Of a DNA stretch of 64,000 nt, positions 27,216 through 38,066 are shown piece after piece. The notes beneath the pieces were generated by a model. The model searched no databases, was not told the origin of the DNA, and worked only from the letters and a program-made list of their open reading frames with translations. Made by a program: the position numbers and the translations under genes. Where the stretch lies: contig JAPTYO010000007.1 in assembly GCA_036873135.1 (NCBI GenBank), forward strand, positions 9,840,763 through 9,904,762. The letters run 5' to 3'. Every line of letters begins with the position of its first letter. Position 1 is the stretch's first letter. Source of the DNA: Clarkia xantiana subsp. parviflora (Eukaryota > Streptophyta > Magnoliopsida > Myrtales > Onagraceae).

Positions 27216-28272
27216 GTTATTTGTAGGGCTGAGCTTGATCTGGTCCTGGTCTAGGACCAACCAGGACCATGTAAGACCATTTGAAAATGGTCATCCTCTA
27301 AATGGTTCAGGACCAAACCAGGACCATTTGGACCATTTAAAATGGTATTGGTCTTTTTTGTCCTGGTTTTGGTCCGGACCATTAGGACCATTTATGACCA
27401 TTTTTATTTTTTATTTTATTTTTATTTAGTTTTTAATTTGTAAAATATTATTTTTATAATAATCATATCATAAATTGAAAATGCACTTATTATAATTATA
27501 TATAATATAGGATTAGAGAAAATGATAAACTAATTATTAAATATTTTTTCTTGTGAGATAATTATTGAGAAATTTATTATAATTATTTCAATTATTATAT
27601 AAACATAAGGATTCCAAATGATGTTGATGTAAATTACGCAACATTTTATGACAAGAATACCACGTTAGTCCATTACTACACATTGAATTATAATTTAGAC
27701 CTGGAAAAAATATATAACTTCGTCCTGGATCCAAATCATTATAGATCCAAATTTATATTAGGTCTACCATCGGCTTTACGTTGAAACTAAGAACATGGAA
27801 TACATATTTGGCAATAAAATGCGAATCTATTATATATATATTATATGTTAATTATTCCTAAAATAAATATAAATATAGAATTAGAATGAACTTAACCCTA
27901 AAATATATAATTCTAAATTAAAATACGACTAATAATTATGCAATAATTTTGAACAGTCAAACTATATATATAAAAATATATATTATTGTCTAAATTAAAT
28001 ATTTTTCTCATAATGTATATATATCTCTCAGAGTTTGAGACGTTCAAAATTTATTTTATTATTATTATTTTCAGTTTTTTAATAATATAATGGTCGTAAT
28101 GGTCTCAAATGGTTTTAATGGTCTTTTCGGTCTTGTACCAAAATTAAGACCATGACCAAATGACCAAAATAGAAGGACCGATGGTCTTGATCCAAAATGG
28201 ACTTGGTCTTTTGGACTCGGTCTTGGTCTTAGTTTTGGTCTTGGTGGACCATTGCTCACCACTAGTTATTTG
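27216..28272. mobile_element. Non-autonomous hAT-like element with 8-bp target duplication
   Basis: A 1041-bp element (27224-28264). Its ends read TAGGGCTGAGC on the left and, on the opposite strand, TAGTGGTGAGC on the right, which fits hAT termini. The perfect 8-bp duplication GTTATTTG lies at 27216-27223 and 28265-28272. Both subterminal regions (about 27240-27410 and 28090-28255) are full of GGACCA/TGGTCC/GGTCTT repeats, as expected for hAT transposase binding regions. The middle is AT-rich and carries no transposase frame. Confidence 0.88.
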
Positions 28273-28418
28273 TCTCCAATAGTCGTCCCATGCCACCACC
28301 GCGTATCTTACGGTTTGTTGGAACTACTATGAATAATACGAAAAAGTTGACGACAACAAAGTCTAGAGGCGGCACCACTATAGGATTAAACGACGACAGG
28401 TATAAAGACGACACTAGA

Positions 28419-28708
28419 GGAAAATCCTTCAAAGTAAGCAAGCATGTTGTGGCTGGCAATCAGCTTACAACCGCCAGATGAAAACCCTTCATAGTAAGAA
28501 ATATGAGGTGTCGATCGAATTACGATCGCCAGAGGAAAATCCTTCATAGTAAGCAAACATGAGGTGGTAGTCATCTTACAAACCGCCATAGAAAACTCCC
28601 TCATAGTAAGCAAACAAGAGTGGTGACCAGCTGATTAACCACCCACTTTATCAACTAATGTGAGATTTAGCCGTCATCAACCCAAAGAAACCCTCCATAG
28701 TAAGAAAT
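28419..28708. repeat. Imperfect tandem repeat, about 5 units of ~55-60 bp
   Basis: Units start with GAAAATCCTTCATAGTAAGCAA or a close variant near 28419, 28479, 28534, 28590 and 28687 (the last spacing is longer) and include GAGGTGGT and ACCGCC. The pattern resembles the untranslated tandem arrays of Tat-type retrotransposons and the degraded repeats near 38700-38960, so this may be a retroelement remnant. Confidence 0.65.
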
Positions 28709-29125
28709 GGACTACTGCATTCGGTTTAATACGACACGATTATTCACTCGCACAAATTTCTACCCCTATAACCCGTCGAGTAATAATATAATAATAATAA
28801 AAAATAGCACAAACACCCTTGTAAAACAGAAATGTCCACAAAAAATAAAACTGAATTGTCCAATATTTGAATGCATTTTGCGAAGTTTTGAAAGAGCAGT
28901 GTGCATTTTGCCAAAACTTGAAAGTATCGGGGGGTGAGTTCCACGTTCCCAAAAAAGAAAAACTAACGGTTCCGTTTATTTCTCCTACACTCTCTCTGTA
29001 AAACCCTAGAGGCCTAGACTAGACATTCGTTCCTCAGTTCCAAAGCGAGAGTAACCAACCCAGTAGTGGAAGAAGGAACCCAGTTGCCTGCTTTCTCACT
29101 GTGTCAGCTAGTTAACTCGCTGCAG

Positions 29126-32100
29126 ATGGCCGACTGCGATTGCTTTGAGCAAGGCTCGGAAGAGCTAAAACCGTGCATTGAGGACGTCTCGACCTTAGCC
29201 ACTTCAAACGGAGCTAATCGGACTCCAGAAGAGCTAGTTGCGAGAGCTATTGCTCCGGTGAAGAAGGAGTTTCTCGGTCCTCCTCCGGTTAGAAACTCAT
29301 CTGCAGATGCCGAAAGTGAACCCGTTCCGGACTCAAGTAAAACCAATGGTTCTCAGTCTCAGAGAGGTTTGATTAAGGAGAAGAAGTCGAAGCGACAGCT
29401 TAAGCGCGAACGGCAGGAGGTCTCTCTCTCTCTCTCTCTAACATTTTCTGGTTGTGTTAGCCGTAGAAATGTTTTACCTGTTGTGGGTTAGAAATGCTTA
29501 ACTGACATGTGAAGTCCTTTTGGCGACATTTTTCAAAATCGATGATACATGGCGAGACTTCATTCATTTTCCAATTCCAATCAAATTTGTGGACGTAGAT
29601 TGATACTTAAGTGTAAAAGTCCTGTGCTTTTTCCTTGCTTTGTTTGATTTTCTTCTGCTTCTTGATTGGAAAATAGTGCATTTGTCTACTGATACAAGTG
29701 AAAATACTTCCCATGTACCAGGAAAAGAAATCTGTTCAACATCTTTGTCCTGAGATAGCGAAAACAAGTGACTTGAGCTCCTGTCCTTACAAGGACAATT
29801 GTCGGTTTAGCCATGACTTGGAGGCGTTTAAGGCTCAGGTATTGTACTTAATGTTGATTTTCTTAATGACGATTAATTTATTTTCATCTGCCAATATATT
29901 TTTCAAGTCATTTTGATGGGGTGGATGTTTTTGAATCACAGAAACCTGCCGATTTGGAAGGAGAATGCCCTTTCTTGGGATCGGATGAGCCATGTCCTTA
30001 CGGTCTGACCTGCAGATTTTCTGGTACCCATAAAGATGGTGGTACTTTTACTGGTAGCTCAAGCTCGCCTAAGAAAATTACCGAGATGAATGGTTTAAAA
30101 AAAGATGTTCAAAAGCTTTTGTGGAAAAACAAAGTGCAATTTCCGAAGGCTGAAGCTCAACTCAAGGCTCTAGGGCTTTCGGTAACCTCTCTCTGTCACT
30201 TTCTTTCTGTCATGCAATCATAAAAGCACTTGAAAACGGTTACAAATGATATACGCCTTTAGCACTACTGCAATACATCATTTACATTGTTAGTGCAACA
30301 CTGTAAGAACCAGAGCTGTTATGTTTTTATAGAAGTCTTTAATCTGCATGCATGGTAATTTACCACATCTATATAATCTCATCTCATCCCCCTGGCGCCT
30401 TCATTGGTATATAAGCAAGTTATGTGATTTTCCATCATTTGCATATACCTTCTGCACAAAAGAAGTAGGTACATTGAGAGCATAACACCTGGCACCTGCA
30501 CATTAGCAGAAGTGCTACTGATATTCATGAAGATTAATTCCTCCACATTATGATCATATTTATTTTGGCATACCTCCAAAAGACTTGGTTTATGTTCCAA
30601 AGACTCTGGGGTTCCTCCTTTTTTTTTTTTTTTTTTTTTTTTCTGTTGGTATTCTTGCCTAAGGTATTGTCATATTCTCTAGAGTACGAAACCAAAAAGC
30701 GAAACAATGAAGAAGGTTTTTGATGGAGAAGAAAGCGATCTAACCCTTTCTAGCAATGGTAACACTGGCAATGGAAAAAGTTGTGAGGCCATTGATGCAT
30801 TACCTGATAAGTTGGATCATCTGTCAAAAAGTGAAGCGGAAGGCAATGGTGAAAACTTAGGTAGTGATGAACTTCGACCTGTGAAAAGACTGAAAAATGA
30901 ACAGGAGGATGACGGTTCAGTTGTTGAAGAAGGTAGTTCATATTGCCATTGTTCTTGTGCATTAGTTGTTTTAACTTGTACTGCTCATTTGAATTTTTGT
31001 TACCCAGCTAAAGAATTTTCCAGCAGGTGCAACAGTCATCAAGGAGCCCGAGGCGAATCCTTCCGGAATGAAAGGAGAAATCTCTGCTGATAGTTTGTCT
31101 GCAGCAACCATGGAAAGTCTGAAGATACATCCACGTGAAAAGAAACTTATTGATTTTAGAGACAAGTTGTATCTTGCTCCTTTAACCACTGTTGGAAACC
31201 TTCCATTCCGAAGGGTTTGCAAATACTTTGGAGCAGACATAACATGCGGTGAAATGGCTATGTGTACAAATCTTTTGCAGGTACTCTTCTGTCCAATTGG
31301 TACTGTTTATTCTGCCCTGTATTTTAGTGCTTCATCTTTCATGCATGAATATGTTATTTGGTCAAGCTGTAATTGGTGACCCAAATAAATAAGGTATAGA
31401 ACATGGGGAAAAATAAATTACACCACATACTAAACCCATCTGTCTGTGTGTTTTGTTTTTGTATGTAGCCATCTTACAGAATTTGACTCACCTTACTTGT
31501 CAAGTATTAATATCTAGAGGTCCTACTGAATTAGTGGTTATTTGTCAAAATGTTAACAGTTGGTCTAATTTTCCCCTTTTGGCACTTGTGGTTGTATAAT
31601 GCTATTTGCATCCTGCAAAAGGAGTGGCAGATGCTAGAATTCTGGCTTAATCAACATTATATGTTTTCTGTTTTTGTGATCAGGGTCAAGCTTCAGAGTG
31701 GGCATTGCTGAGGCGGCATTCATCTGAGGATATATTTGGTGTACAGATTTGTGGAGCATATCCAGATACTGTGGCACGTGCAGTTGAACTTATCGAGAAA
31801 GAATGCACAGTAGATTTCATAGATATCAATATGGGTTGCCCGATAGACTTAGTTGTCAACAAGGGTGCTGGATCAGCTCTTCTTACAAAACCAGCTCGGA
31901 TGAAATCTGTTATACAAGCAACTTCTGGCATAGTAGACACCCCTATAACAATCAAGGTACTTGTTTTTTTACCATATTCCAATAAATGTAGAACAACTTG
32001 GTTGATTAGTAATAATTTGATCTGCTGCCTGGCTATTGAATAACTGCAATCATTCATTGGGCATCATTGTTAAATCAAGTTAATTTGATCTGCTGCCTGT

Positions 32101-33240
32101 TATTGTGGCATTGTAATTGGTTTTCGATTTCTCTGAGTGGGCAACAACTCTTTTTGTTTGTGGTAGGTCAGGACAGGTTACTTTGAAGGGAAAAATCGGA
32201 TAGACTCTTTGATTGCAGATATTGGTAGCTGGGGAGCAACTGCAGTAACTATTCACGGCAGAACACGTCAACAGCGTTACAGTAAGCTTGCAGATTGGGA
32301 TTACGTATACAAATGTATCGAACAAGCCCCTGAAAGTCTGCAAGTTCTGGGGAATGGGGATGTATTTTCATATCTAGACTGGAACAAGCACAAGTCAGAT
32401 TGCCCTAAGCTTTCATCATGCATGATTGCACGTGGAGCACTAGTCAAGGTGTGTGCAAAGATTAACAATGACTCGCTCTCTTTTTGTCTAAGACAAATCC
32501 TGCCTTCATAAGTATCACTCAACATTACCAGGCAAGTGAAGTGTATAAATAATCTGCTTTTATCTTTGCAGCCATGGATATTTACTGAAATCAAAGAACA
32601 GAGGCACTGGGACATCACATCTGGTGAACGCTTGAACATCTTGAAGGATTATGTGCGATTCGGTCTACAGCATTGGGGATCTGATAAAAAAGGTTTTTCT
32701 TTTTCCCCCTAAATTGCTGCACGGTGATATGATCTATCGCAACTTCTCTTAGTTGTGCATCTAGATGTTATCTGATGTTAATTAAAAAAGAAATTCAGTT
32801 TAAATACTCATATCATCTTCGATAATATAACTCTGATGATTGAAAAATGAATGAAACGGATGTATTGATGGAATTGTAGGAGTGGAGACGACTAGGCACT
32901 TTTTGTTAGAATTGCTGAGCTACACATGCAGATATGTACCTGTTGGGCTACTAGATGTGATTCCACAGCAGCTGAACTGGCGTCCTCCGTCTTACTTTGG
33001 AAGGGACGACCTTGAGACACTAATGGCCTCTGAATCAGGAGCTGATTGGGTAAATTATTACATCTTTTATCCATTTTGTATATTAGCACAGTCTAACACG
33101 AATCTTGATACAACGTCTGTAAATTCTCTTGGTTTACTCAGGTCCGAATTTCGGAGATGCTACTTGGGAAGGTCCCAGATGGTTTTACATTTACGCCGAA
33201 GCACAAGTCGAATGCTTATGACAAAGCTGAGAACGGCTAA
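29126..33240 (+). CDS. DUS3: tRNA-dihydrouridine(47) synthase, DUS3 type, with CCCH zinc fingers
   Basis: FMN-dependent enzyme reducing uridine to dihydrouridine in the variable loop (position 47) of cytosolic tRNAs. Ten coding exons: 29126-29419, 29722-29838, 29942-30181, 30683-30932, 31024-31280, 31684-31956, 32167-32448, 32572-32692, 32880-33049 and 33142-33240; 2103 nt, 700 aa. Two CCCH fingers lie near residues 107-127 ([11 protein letters not shown]) and 146-165 ([11 protein letters not shown]). The DUS TIM barrel starts near 349 ([16 protein letters not shown]). The catalytic cysteine is 438 in [16 protein letters not shown], and the [10 protein letters not shown] and GNGDVFSY blocks follow. 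The exon 5 acceptor is set at 31023/31024 because the nearer one breaks the frame. The start ATG 29126 gives MADCDC; the frame extends upstream only from GTG. Confidence 0.93.
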
Positions 33241-33969
33241 TTTTAACAACTAGACTCGTGTTTTCTGTTTATGTTTTTGGAAAACTCAGCTGTTTGAGAT
33301 ACATGAATTCAGATATAACTTAGAATTGCATTATTATTGATATCATAGTGAAAGATGCAAAGGGTAGTCTTTGTTAAACTCGAAACCTTAATTAAATACA
33401 GTCCCTCATCAACATAGCAAATAGAGTTTTATAAATCATATAACATGTGATAACATGCATTGACAAATTGATACTAGATATAATGTGTGACTTTTAAATA
33501 CCTGGAAAGTCTATATTGTAGCACCAATTGAGACTAGGTCTTAATTAATTTAGCTCGGGTCGAGGCCTTGGTTAGGTTTGCCTGATCAAGGGGATTCTAA
33601 CCATGGTCTGACCTAACACTTGGCTTGATCCGGACTAGGTCAATTGAGACCTATGTTCAATTAGGGTCCAATCGGACCTTGATTACAATTAACCTAGTCC
33701 AAGTTGAGTTCGCCTAGAAATGATGACCGGACCCCTAGCCATGGACTCAACCTAGGTCAATTAAGACTTATTTCCGATTGTGCAACAATCTGGAGCTTCT
33801 CAGGTATTTAAAAACTACAAAAATTATCTGTGTACCAATTTATCAACACATATACTCTAAGTACTTATTATTAATATCACTGTGCTGCCAAGTAGATACT
33901 CTAAGTACTTATTATTAATATCACTGTGCTGCCAAGTAGTGAAGATGCAGAGGGTGGTCTTTATTAAAT
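33241..33969. other. DUS3 3' flank with local duplications
   Basis: It holds the 3' UTR, a perfect 44-bp tandem duplication (33852-33895 and 33896-33939) and a segment at 33345-33423 that closely matches the two flanks of the downstream Mutator-like element (33937-33969 plus 35299-35350). GACCTAG-type motifs occur at 33520-33780. Confidence 0.6.
33852..33939. repeat. 44-bp perfect tandem duplication
   Basis: Two head-to-tail copies beginning ATACTCTAAGTACTTATTAT and ending GCTGCCAAGTAG, with no mismatch seen. Confidence 0.9.
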
Positions 33970-34337
33970 GGGTTAAGAACCTATGAAAGGTCTGAACTAT
34001 CACCCATGTTAACGGGAGAGGTCTGAAATTTAAAAAGTTAATAACAGAGGTCCGAAATTTCAATTTTGTTGATTTGAGGTTTTCCGTCCATTTTTAGGGT
34101 TAAATTTAACAGAATTGTGTGAAATGACATTTTTGCCCCTTTAATATTTTGTTTTATTTAATATCTTATTTAAGGAAATGTGAAATGACAATTTTACCCC
34201 TAATGTCAAATTAAAACCACCCAACTCCGGCCACCACCACCCGACTCCGGCGACCACCACCTCGACTCCGACGACCACCACCCGGCTCCGGTGACCCGAC
34301 TCCGGCCACCACGGGGCCAAAAAAGCTCCGATCGGTG

Positions 34338-34794
34338 CCAAAAACAGAGCAAGGGAAATGAAAAATGTGATATCAAATGCAATGATGATGATCAAAGTAA
34401 GAGAAACTCAGGATTTATCGAAGTGATAAGTCCGGAAGGTGAGGTTTATATCTGCAGCACCGATTTAGAGCTGGGTCAGCATCAAGATTCGCTGATGGAG
34501 CTGGGTTGTGCTTGCAAAAGTGATCTTGCATTAGTGCATTATTCATGTGCATTGAAATGGTTTATCAACCACGGTTCAACCGTATGTGAAATCTGCGGGA
34601 ACGTTACTAAGAATATCAGACTCTCGGACTTCAAGAAAGTGATTGGGTCTCTGAAGGATTATGATTTGTTAAGGGAAAGGACTGCTAGTGGAGAACCCAC
34701 TGTACAGCTGCAAATGACCACAGGTATAGACCCTGATGCTGTTGCTGCCATTCGGAGGCAACGGCTAAGTGAGATTTCATTATGGTTCAATCCA
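34338..34794 (+). pseudogene. Captured RING-CH (MARCH-type) zinc-finger gene fragment
   Basis: About 150 codons in one open frame encode a RINGv-like domain. The visible ligands are GCACK, then H seven residues on (LALVH), then C (YSC), then CEIC, giving C-x-C-x7-H-x2-C-x12-C-x2-C. The first pair of the C4HC3 set is incomplete: EVYIC has one Cys where CxxC would be expected, though part of this plant subfamily may lack it natively. A conserved-looking tail follows (DPDAVAAIRRQRLSEISLWF). It is flanked on both sides by element repeats. Parent proteins are membrane-associated or soluble E3 ubiquitin ligases; this piece alone is a truncated copy. Confidence 0.8.
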
Positions 34795-35142
34795 GATCGG
34801 AGCTCTGTGGCCCCGGCCGGAGCCACAGAGCTCCGACCGGAGCTTTTTGGCTCCGATCGGAGCTTTTTTGGCCCCGACCGGAGTCCAATCGGGGCCGGTG
34901 GCTCCGATCGGAGCTCAATCGGGGCCGGTGGCTCCGATTTTGGCCCAATCGGAGCCTTGGTGGTGGTCGCCGGAGCCTTGGTGGTGGTCGCCGGAGTACG
35001 GTGGTGGTCGCCGGAGTACGATTGGTGGTCGCCGGAGTACGATTGGTGGTCGCCGGAGTACGATTGGTGGTCGCCGGAGTACCAAGGTGGCTTCAAGGGC
35101 ATTTTGGTCTTTTCACTCCATGCATGTGAGGGGCACACTTGA
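34495..35142 (+). CDS. Chimeric open frame: partial RING-CH joined to element repeat
   Basis: From the first in-frame ATG (34495, MELGCACK) the frame runs 215 codons to a stop at 35140-35142. The first third is captured RING-CH sequence. The rest is translated element core, including five WWSPEY repeats with a VVVAG-rich stretch before them. The frame is open upstream to 34291, but only from GTG, so a normal ATG start would begin inside the zinc-finger. Whether it is transcribed or translated is unknown. Capture orientation and frame continuity could be chance, because the core lacks stops in several frames. Confidence 0.35.
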   Translation: MELGCACKSDLALVHYSCALKWFINHGSTVCEICGNVTKNIRLSDFKKVIGSLKDYDLLRERTASGEPTVQLQMTTGIDPDAVAAIRRQRLSEISLWFNPDRSSVAPAGATELRPELFGSDRSFFGPDRSPIGAGGSDRSSIGAGGSDFGPIGALVVVAGALVVVAGVRWWSPEYDWWSPEYDWWSPEYDWWSPEYQGGFKGILVFSLHACEGHT

Positions 35143-35307
35143 TAGAAGGGCATTTTTGAAGTTTTAACGGAAAAAACTAACGGAGACCGCTGTTATCAAC
35201 AAAACAGAAATTTCAGACCTCTGTTATTAACTTTTTAAATTTCAGACCTCTCCCGTTAACATGGGTGATAGTTCAAACCTTTCATAGGTTCTTAACCCTT
35301 ATTAAAT

Positions 35308-35988
35308 TCGAGACCTTTATTAAATACACATTCCCTCCCTCATCATCATAGCAAATATGGATGCAGTTTGAGAGTAAAAGTGCGCGTGTTCAAAATTGGT
35401 CTCCATTCAAAATAAAAAATACACATTTTTTCTTTCTTTCTTAATTAATTAATAAATAAATAGGGAAAGAGACAGGTAGAGCTTTGTTTTGATTTAGTTC
35501 CGTTTAATCTATCTATCTAATGGGTTTCAGAAACGACACAAAACATGATACTTCCCTGTGGAGTCAGCATACTGAATATCCATTCATCCATCCCACCTTG
35601 ATTAGATTTTTATAGCAGCAGCACACTACCCTCTCAATCTACTAGACACACATTTGACACTACCATCCAAACAACAAAACCAAACACATTTCTGTGGACA
35701 CCAACTGAAAGGACCAATAGATGTGCTTCATATCATATTATCCCTACACCACTCACTCATAATTCACCACCACCCTTCTGAATCTCATCATCCCAAATCA
35801 AGCAACAAGGGCAATGCCAAAATCTACTAGCTAAAGTTGAACACCTCAATTTGACTGAGTGCATAGTATAGTATATCAAATCGTCATACTCAAAAAAAGA
35901 CAAGACTGAAAAGTAGTTTGGATAACATTGCAAAAAAACATATAACAGAAGCAAATGAATGAAGAAGAAGAAGCACAATATGAATCAA
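35308..35988. other. Intergenic DNA and ATase 3' UTR
   Basis: The first ~45 bases continue the duplicated flank of the Pack-MULE. The rest is presumed 3' UTR of the minus-strand amidophosphoribosyltransferase gene. Nothing else is seen. Confidence 0.45.
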
Positions 35989-37671
35989 TCAAGCTTGGAC
36001 CCAACCTTCTTCAATGCTCCCATTAACTCCATCATCCACAAAGTCGCCTACCGTCTTCACCTTGATCTCATTTTCGTTTGGCTTCACAGGGTAGTTCCCT
36101 GAGAAGCATGCATAACAGAAGTTGGTAGAATCTTTCCCCAAGTACCTCTTCAAGCTGTCAAACGACAAGAATGCTAGCGAATCTGATCCTATGAACTCCC
36201 TTATCTCCTCCACATTCAATCTGTTTGATATCAACTCATCAGTGCTCGGCGTGTCCACTCCATAATAGCAAGAAGCAATTATGGGCGGACTCGCTATCCT
36301 CATATGCACCTCCTTGGCTCCAGCCTCCCTAATCAATCTCACAATCTTTGAAGAAGTCGTTCCCCTCACGATCGAGTCATCCACTACCACAACTCTCTTC
36401 CCCTCCAACACTCCCCTCACTGGTGCAAGCTTTAGCTTAACCCCAAAGTCCCTAATGCTCTGATTCGGCTCTATGAAAGTCCTTCCCACATAATGGGACC
36501 GAATCAGTCCCTGTTGGAAAGGCACTCCCTTTTTAGCTGCATACCCCAGCGCCGCCACAACTCCCGAGTCCGGAACAGCAATCACAACATCGCAATCCAC
36601 AGGAGACTCTGTTGCTAGAATCTCTCCGTACTTGTATCTAGATTCATATACTGATCTACCAAACACAATGGAGTTTGGGAGAGAGAAGTAAATATGTTCA
36701 AATATGCATTGTTTAGGCTCATGATGGGGCATGAGACAGAGGTTCTGTTCTCCATCTTTGTCAATTACTATCACTTCACCAGGATTCACCTCTCTAATAT
36801 AAGTGGCCTCAATAAGGTCAAGAGCACACGTCTCAGAGGCAAACACATAGGCTCCATTGCTCCTCCTACCCATCACTAGGGGCCGGAATCCGCGAGGATC
36901 CCGAACAGCCACTAACTTATCTTCAGTTATAAATACCAAGGAATAAGCACCGTTCACCTTTTCACAAGCCTCGATGATTCTAGCAACGAAAGGTCTCGCC
37001 TTTGAGATGGCAATCAGGTGGAGGAACACCTCCGTGTCGCTGGTGGTGTTGAATATGGTGCCACGCTCCTCCAGCTCATTGCGCAGGGTCCGGTAATTCA
37101 CTAGATTTCCGTTGTGGGCCACCCCAACGGAGCCAAACCTGTAGCCAGCCACGAAAGGTTGGACGTTCTTGAGCATGGAGTCACCGGCGGTGGAGTAGCG
37201 CACGTGGCCGATGGCGGAGGAGCCAGGGAGCTGGTCCAGCTTCGACTGGTTGAACACTTCGGAGACCAGGCCAACCCCGTTTATGGACTTGAGGACGTTG
37301 TCGTTAACTGCCACCATCCCTGCGCCTTCCTGGCCACGGTGCTGGAGCGCATGGAGGGCCAAGTAGCAGAGTCGGGCCGCATCTGGGTCGCCATAGATAC
37401 CGACGACGCCACACTCCTCCCGAGGTTTATCTAATGAATTGTCGCCATCATCATCTTCGAAGAAGGTTGGATTATTGGATGAGAGGAGAGGAGAGCTTCT
37501 GATGGGTTGGTTGGTGGTGGAGAAGGAGACGGAAAGGTGGGGCTTTGGAAGGTGGGTTTTGGAGAAGAGGCGGTGGACGGACAGTCCGGATGGAATAGGA
37601 GCCGAGTTCCTGGAGAGTGAAGAGGAGAGGTTGGCCGCGGCGGCGGTACCAGTGGAGGAAGCGGCTGCCAT
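35989..37671 (-). CDS. ASE: Amidophosphoribosyltransferase, chloroplastic (glutamine PRPP amidotransferase)
   Basis: First committed step of purine synthesis: PRPP plus glutamine gives 5-phosphoribosylamine, in plastids. Intronless, 560 aa. The Ser/Ala-rich N-terminus (MAAASSTGTAAAANLSSS) is a typical transit peptide. The glutaminase nucleophile is Cys87 in REECGVVGIYG, exposed after removal of the transit/propeptide. Further landmarks are the class II amidotransferase blocks LQHRGQEGAGM and AHNGNLVNY, the PRPP site VVVVDDSIVRGTT (427-439), and NFCYACF (Cys519, Cys522), expected Fe-S ligands in this subfamily. The open frame extends 74 codons further upstream. A TATA-like TTTATATATT at 37890-37881 lies inside that extension, so transcription should start after it and MAAASS is the likely start. 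Confidence 0.95.
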   Translation of the reverse strand: MAAASSTGTAAAANLSSSLSRNSAPIPSGLSVHRLFSKTHLPKPHLSVSFSTTNQPIRSSPLLSSNNPTFFEDDDGDNSLDKPREECGVVGIYGDPDAARLCYLALHALQHRGQEGAGMVAVNDNVLKSINGVGLVSEVFNQSKLDQLPGSSAIGHVRYSTAGDSMLKNVQPFVAGYRFGSVGVAHNGNLVNYRTLRNELEERGTIFNTTSDTEVFLHLIAISKARPFVARIIEACEKVNGAYSLVFITEDKLVAVRDPRGFRPLVMGRRSNGAYVFASETCALDLIEATYIREVNPGEVIVIDKDGEQNLCLMPHHEPKQCIFEHIYFSLPNSIVFGRSVYESRYKYGEILATESPVDCDVVIAVPDSGVVAALGYAAKKGVPFQQGLIRSHYVGRTFIEPNQSIRDFGVKLKLAPVRGVLEGKRVVVVDDSIVRGTTSSKIVRLIREAGAKEVHMRIASPPIIASCYYGVDTPSTDELISNRLNVEEIREFIGSDSLAFLSFDSLKRYLGKDSTNFCYACFSGNYPVKPNENEIKVKTVGDFVDDGVNGSIEEGWVQA

Positions 37672-37880
37672 GGGATGTAGCGCGTGAGATTTAGATAGAT
37701 AGTAAATACGATGAAGCGGCTGGTGCTGCTTGAGGCTTAGAGTAGGGGGAGAAGAGAAGAGAAGGGCTTGAAGCAGAGCAAACCAGCAGCAGCGGCTGAA
37801 TACTGCTTTACTTCTTCTGCTAGGTTTTTTTGGAGCTCTTATTTCCTTGTTTTCTTTGACTCGATGCAACTTTTTGCCCC

Positions 37881-37890
37881 AATATATAAA
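37881..37890 (-). promoter_or_regulatory. TATA box candidate of the ATase gene
   Basis: TTTATATATT on the minus strand, about 210 bases upstream of the assigned ATG. It implies a leader of roughly 180 bases and argues against the upstream in-frame ATG at 37893. Confidence 0.5.
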
Positions 37891-38066
37891 CATTTATTAT
37901 TCCCTACGTCGGCTGTATGTCCCTCCCTAACAGACTCAAGCGGGTGTACATATGTGTTGAATGATATTGTTGGGCTAAATTACAATATTTGTATATTATT
38001 AGTTTAGATTTAATTAAGCTAAATTTAGTTCGATTGATTTACCATCGACTTTATTTTAATCGGGCT

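Larger units (their letters stand above)
33961..35307. mobile_element. Pack-MULE: Mutator-like element carrying a RING-CH gene fragment
   Basis: A 1329-bp element (33970-35298) with terminal inverted repeats starting GGGTTAAGAACCTATGAAAG. The arms agree almost perfectly over about 100 bases (repeated motif GAGGTCTGAAATTT). The perfect 9-bp target duplication TTATTAAAT lies at 33961-33969 and 35299-35307. The interior has the same GC-rich repeats as the element in the bZIP intron (CTCCGATCGGAGC, GGTGGTCGCCGGAG). Between them, about 34338-34794, is foreign coding sequence for part of a RING-CH (RINGv) zinc-finger protein. No transposase is present, so it would need one in trans. Capture of host gene fragments is the defining property of Pack-MULEs. 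Confidence 0.9.

Noticed and set aside
30933..31023. Acceptor at the first CAG (TTACCCAG, 31008) for DUS3 exon 5.
   Set aside because: It would shift the frame relative to the conserved DUS domain. The acceptor ending at 31023 keeps it open.
34659..35167. Other frames and antisense frames through the Pack-MULE core.
   Set aside because: Same repeat artefact. Only the frame continuing the RING-CH fragment has independent support.
37114..37434. Antisense open frame of 106 codons in the ATase gene.
   Set aside because: Shadow of a GC-rich coding region; no family resemblance.
37672..37893. In-frame 74-codon N-terminal extension of the amidophosphoribosyltransferase.
   Set aside because: It contains the likely TATA box and lacks family similarity, while the downstream MAAASS start gives a typical transit peptide.
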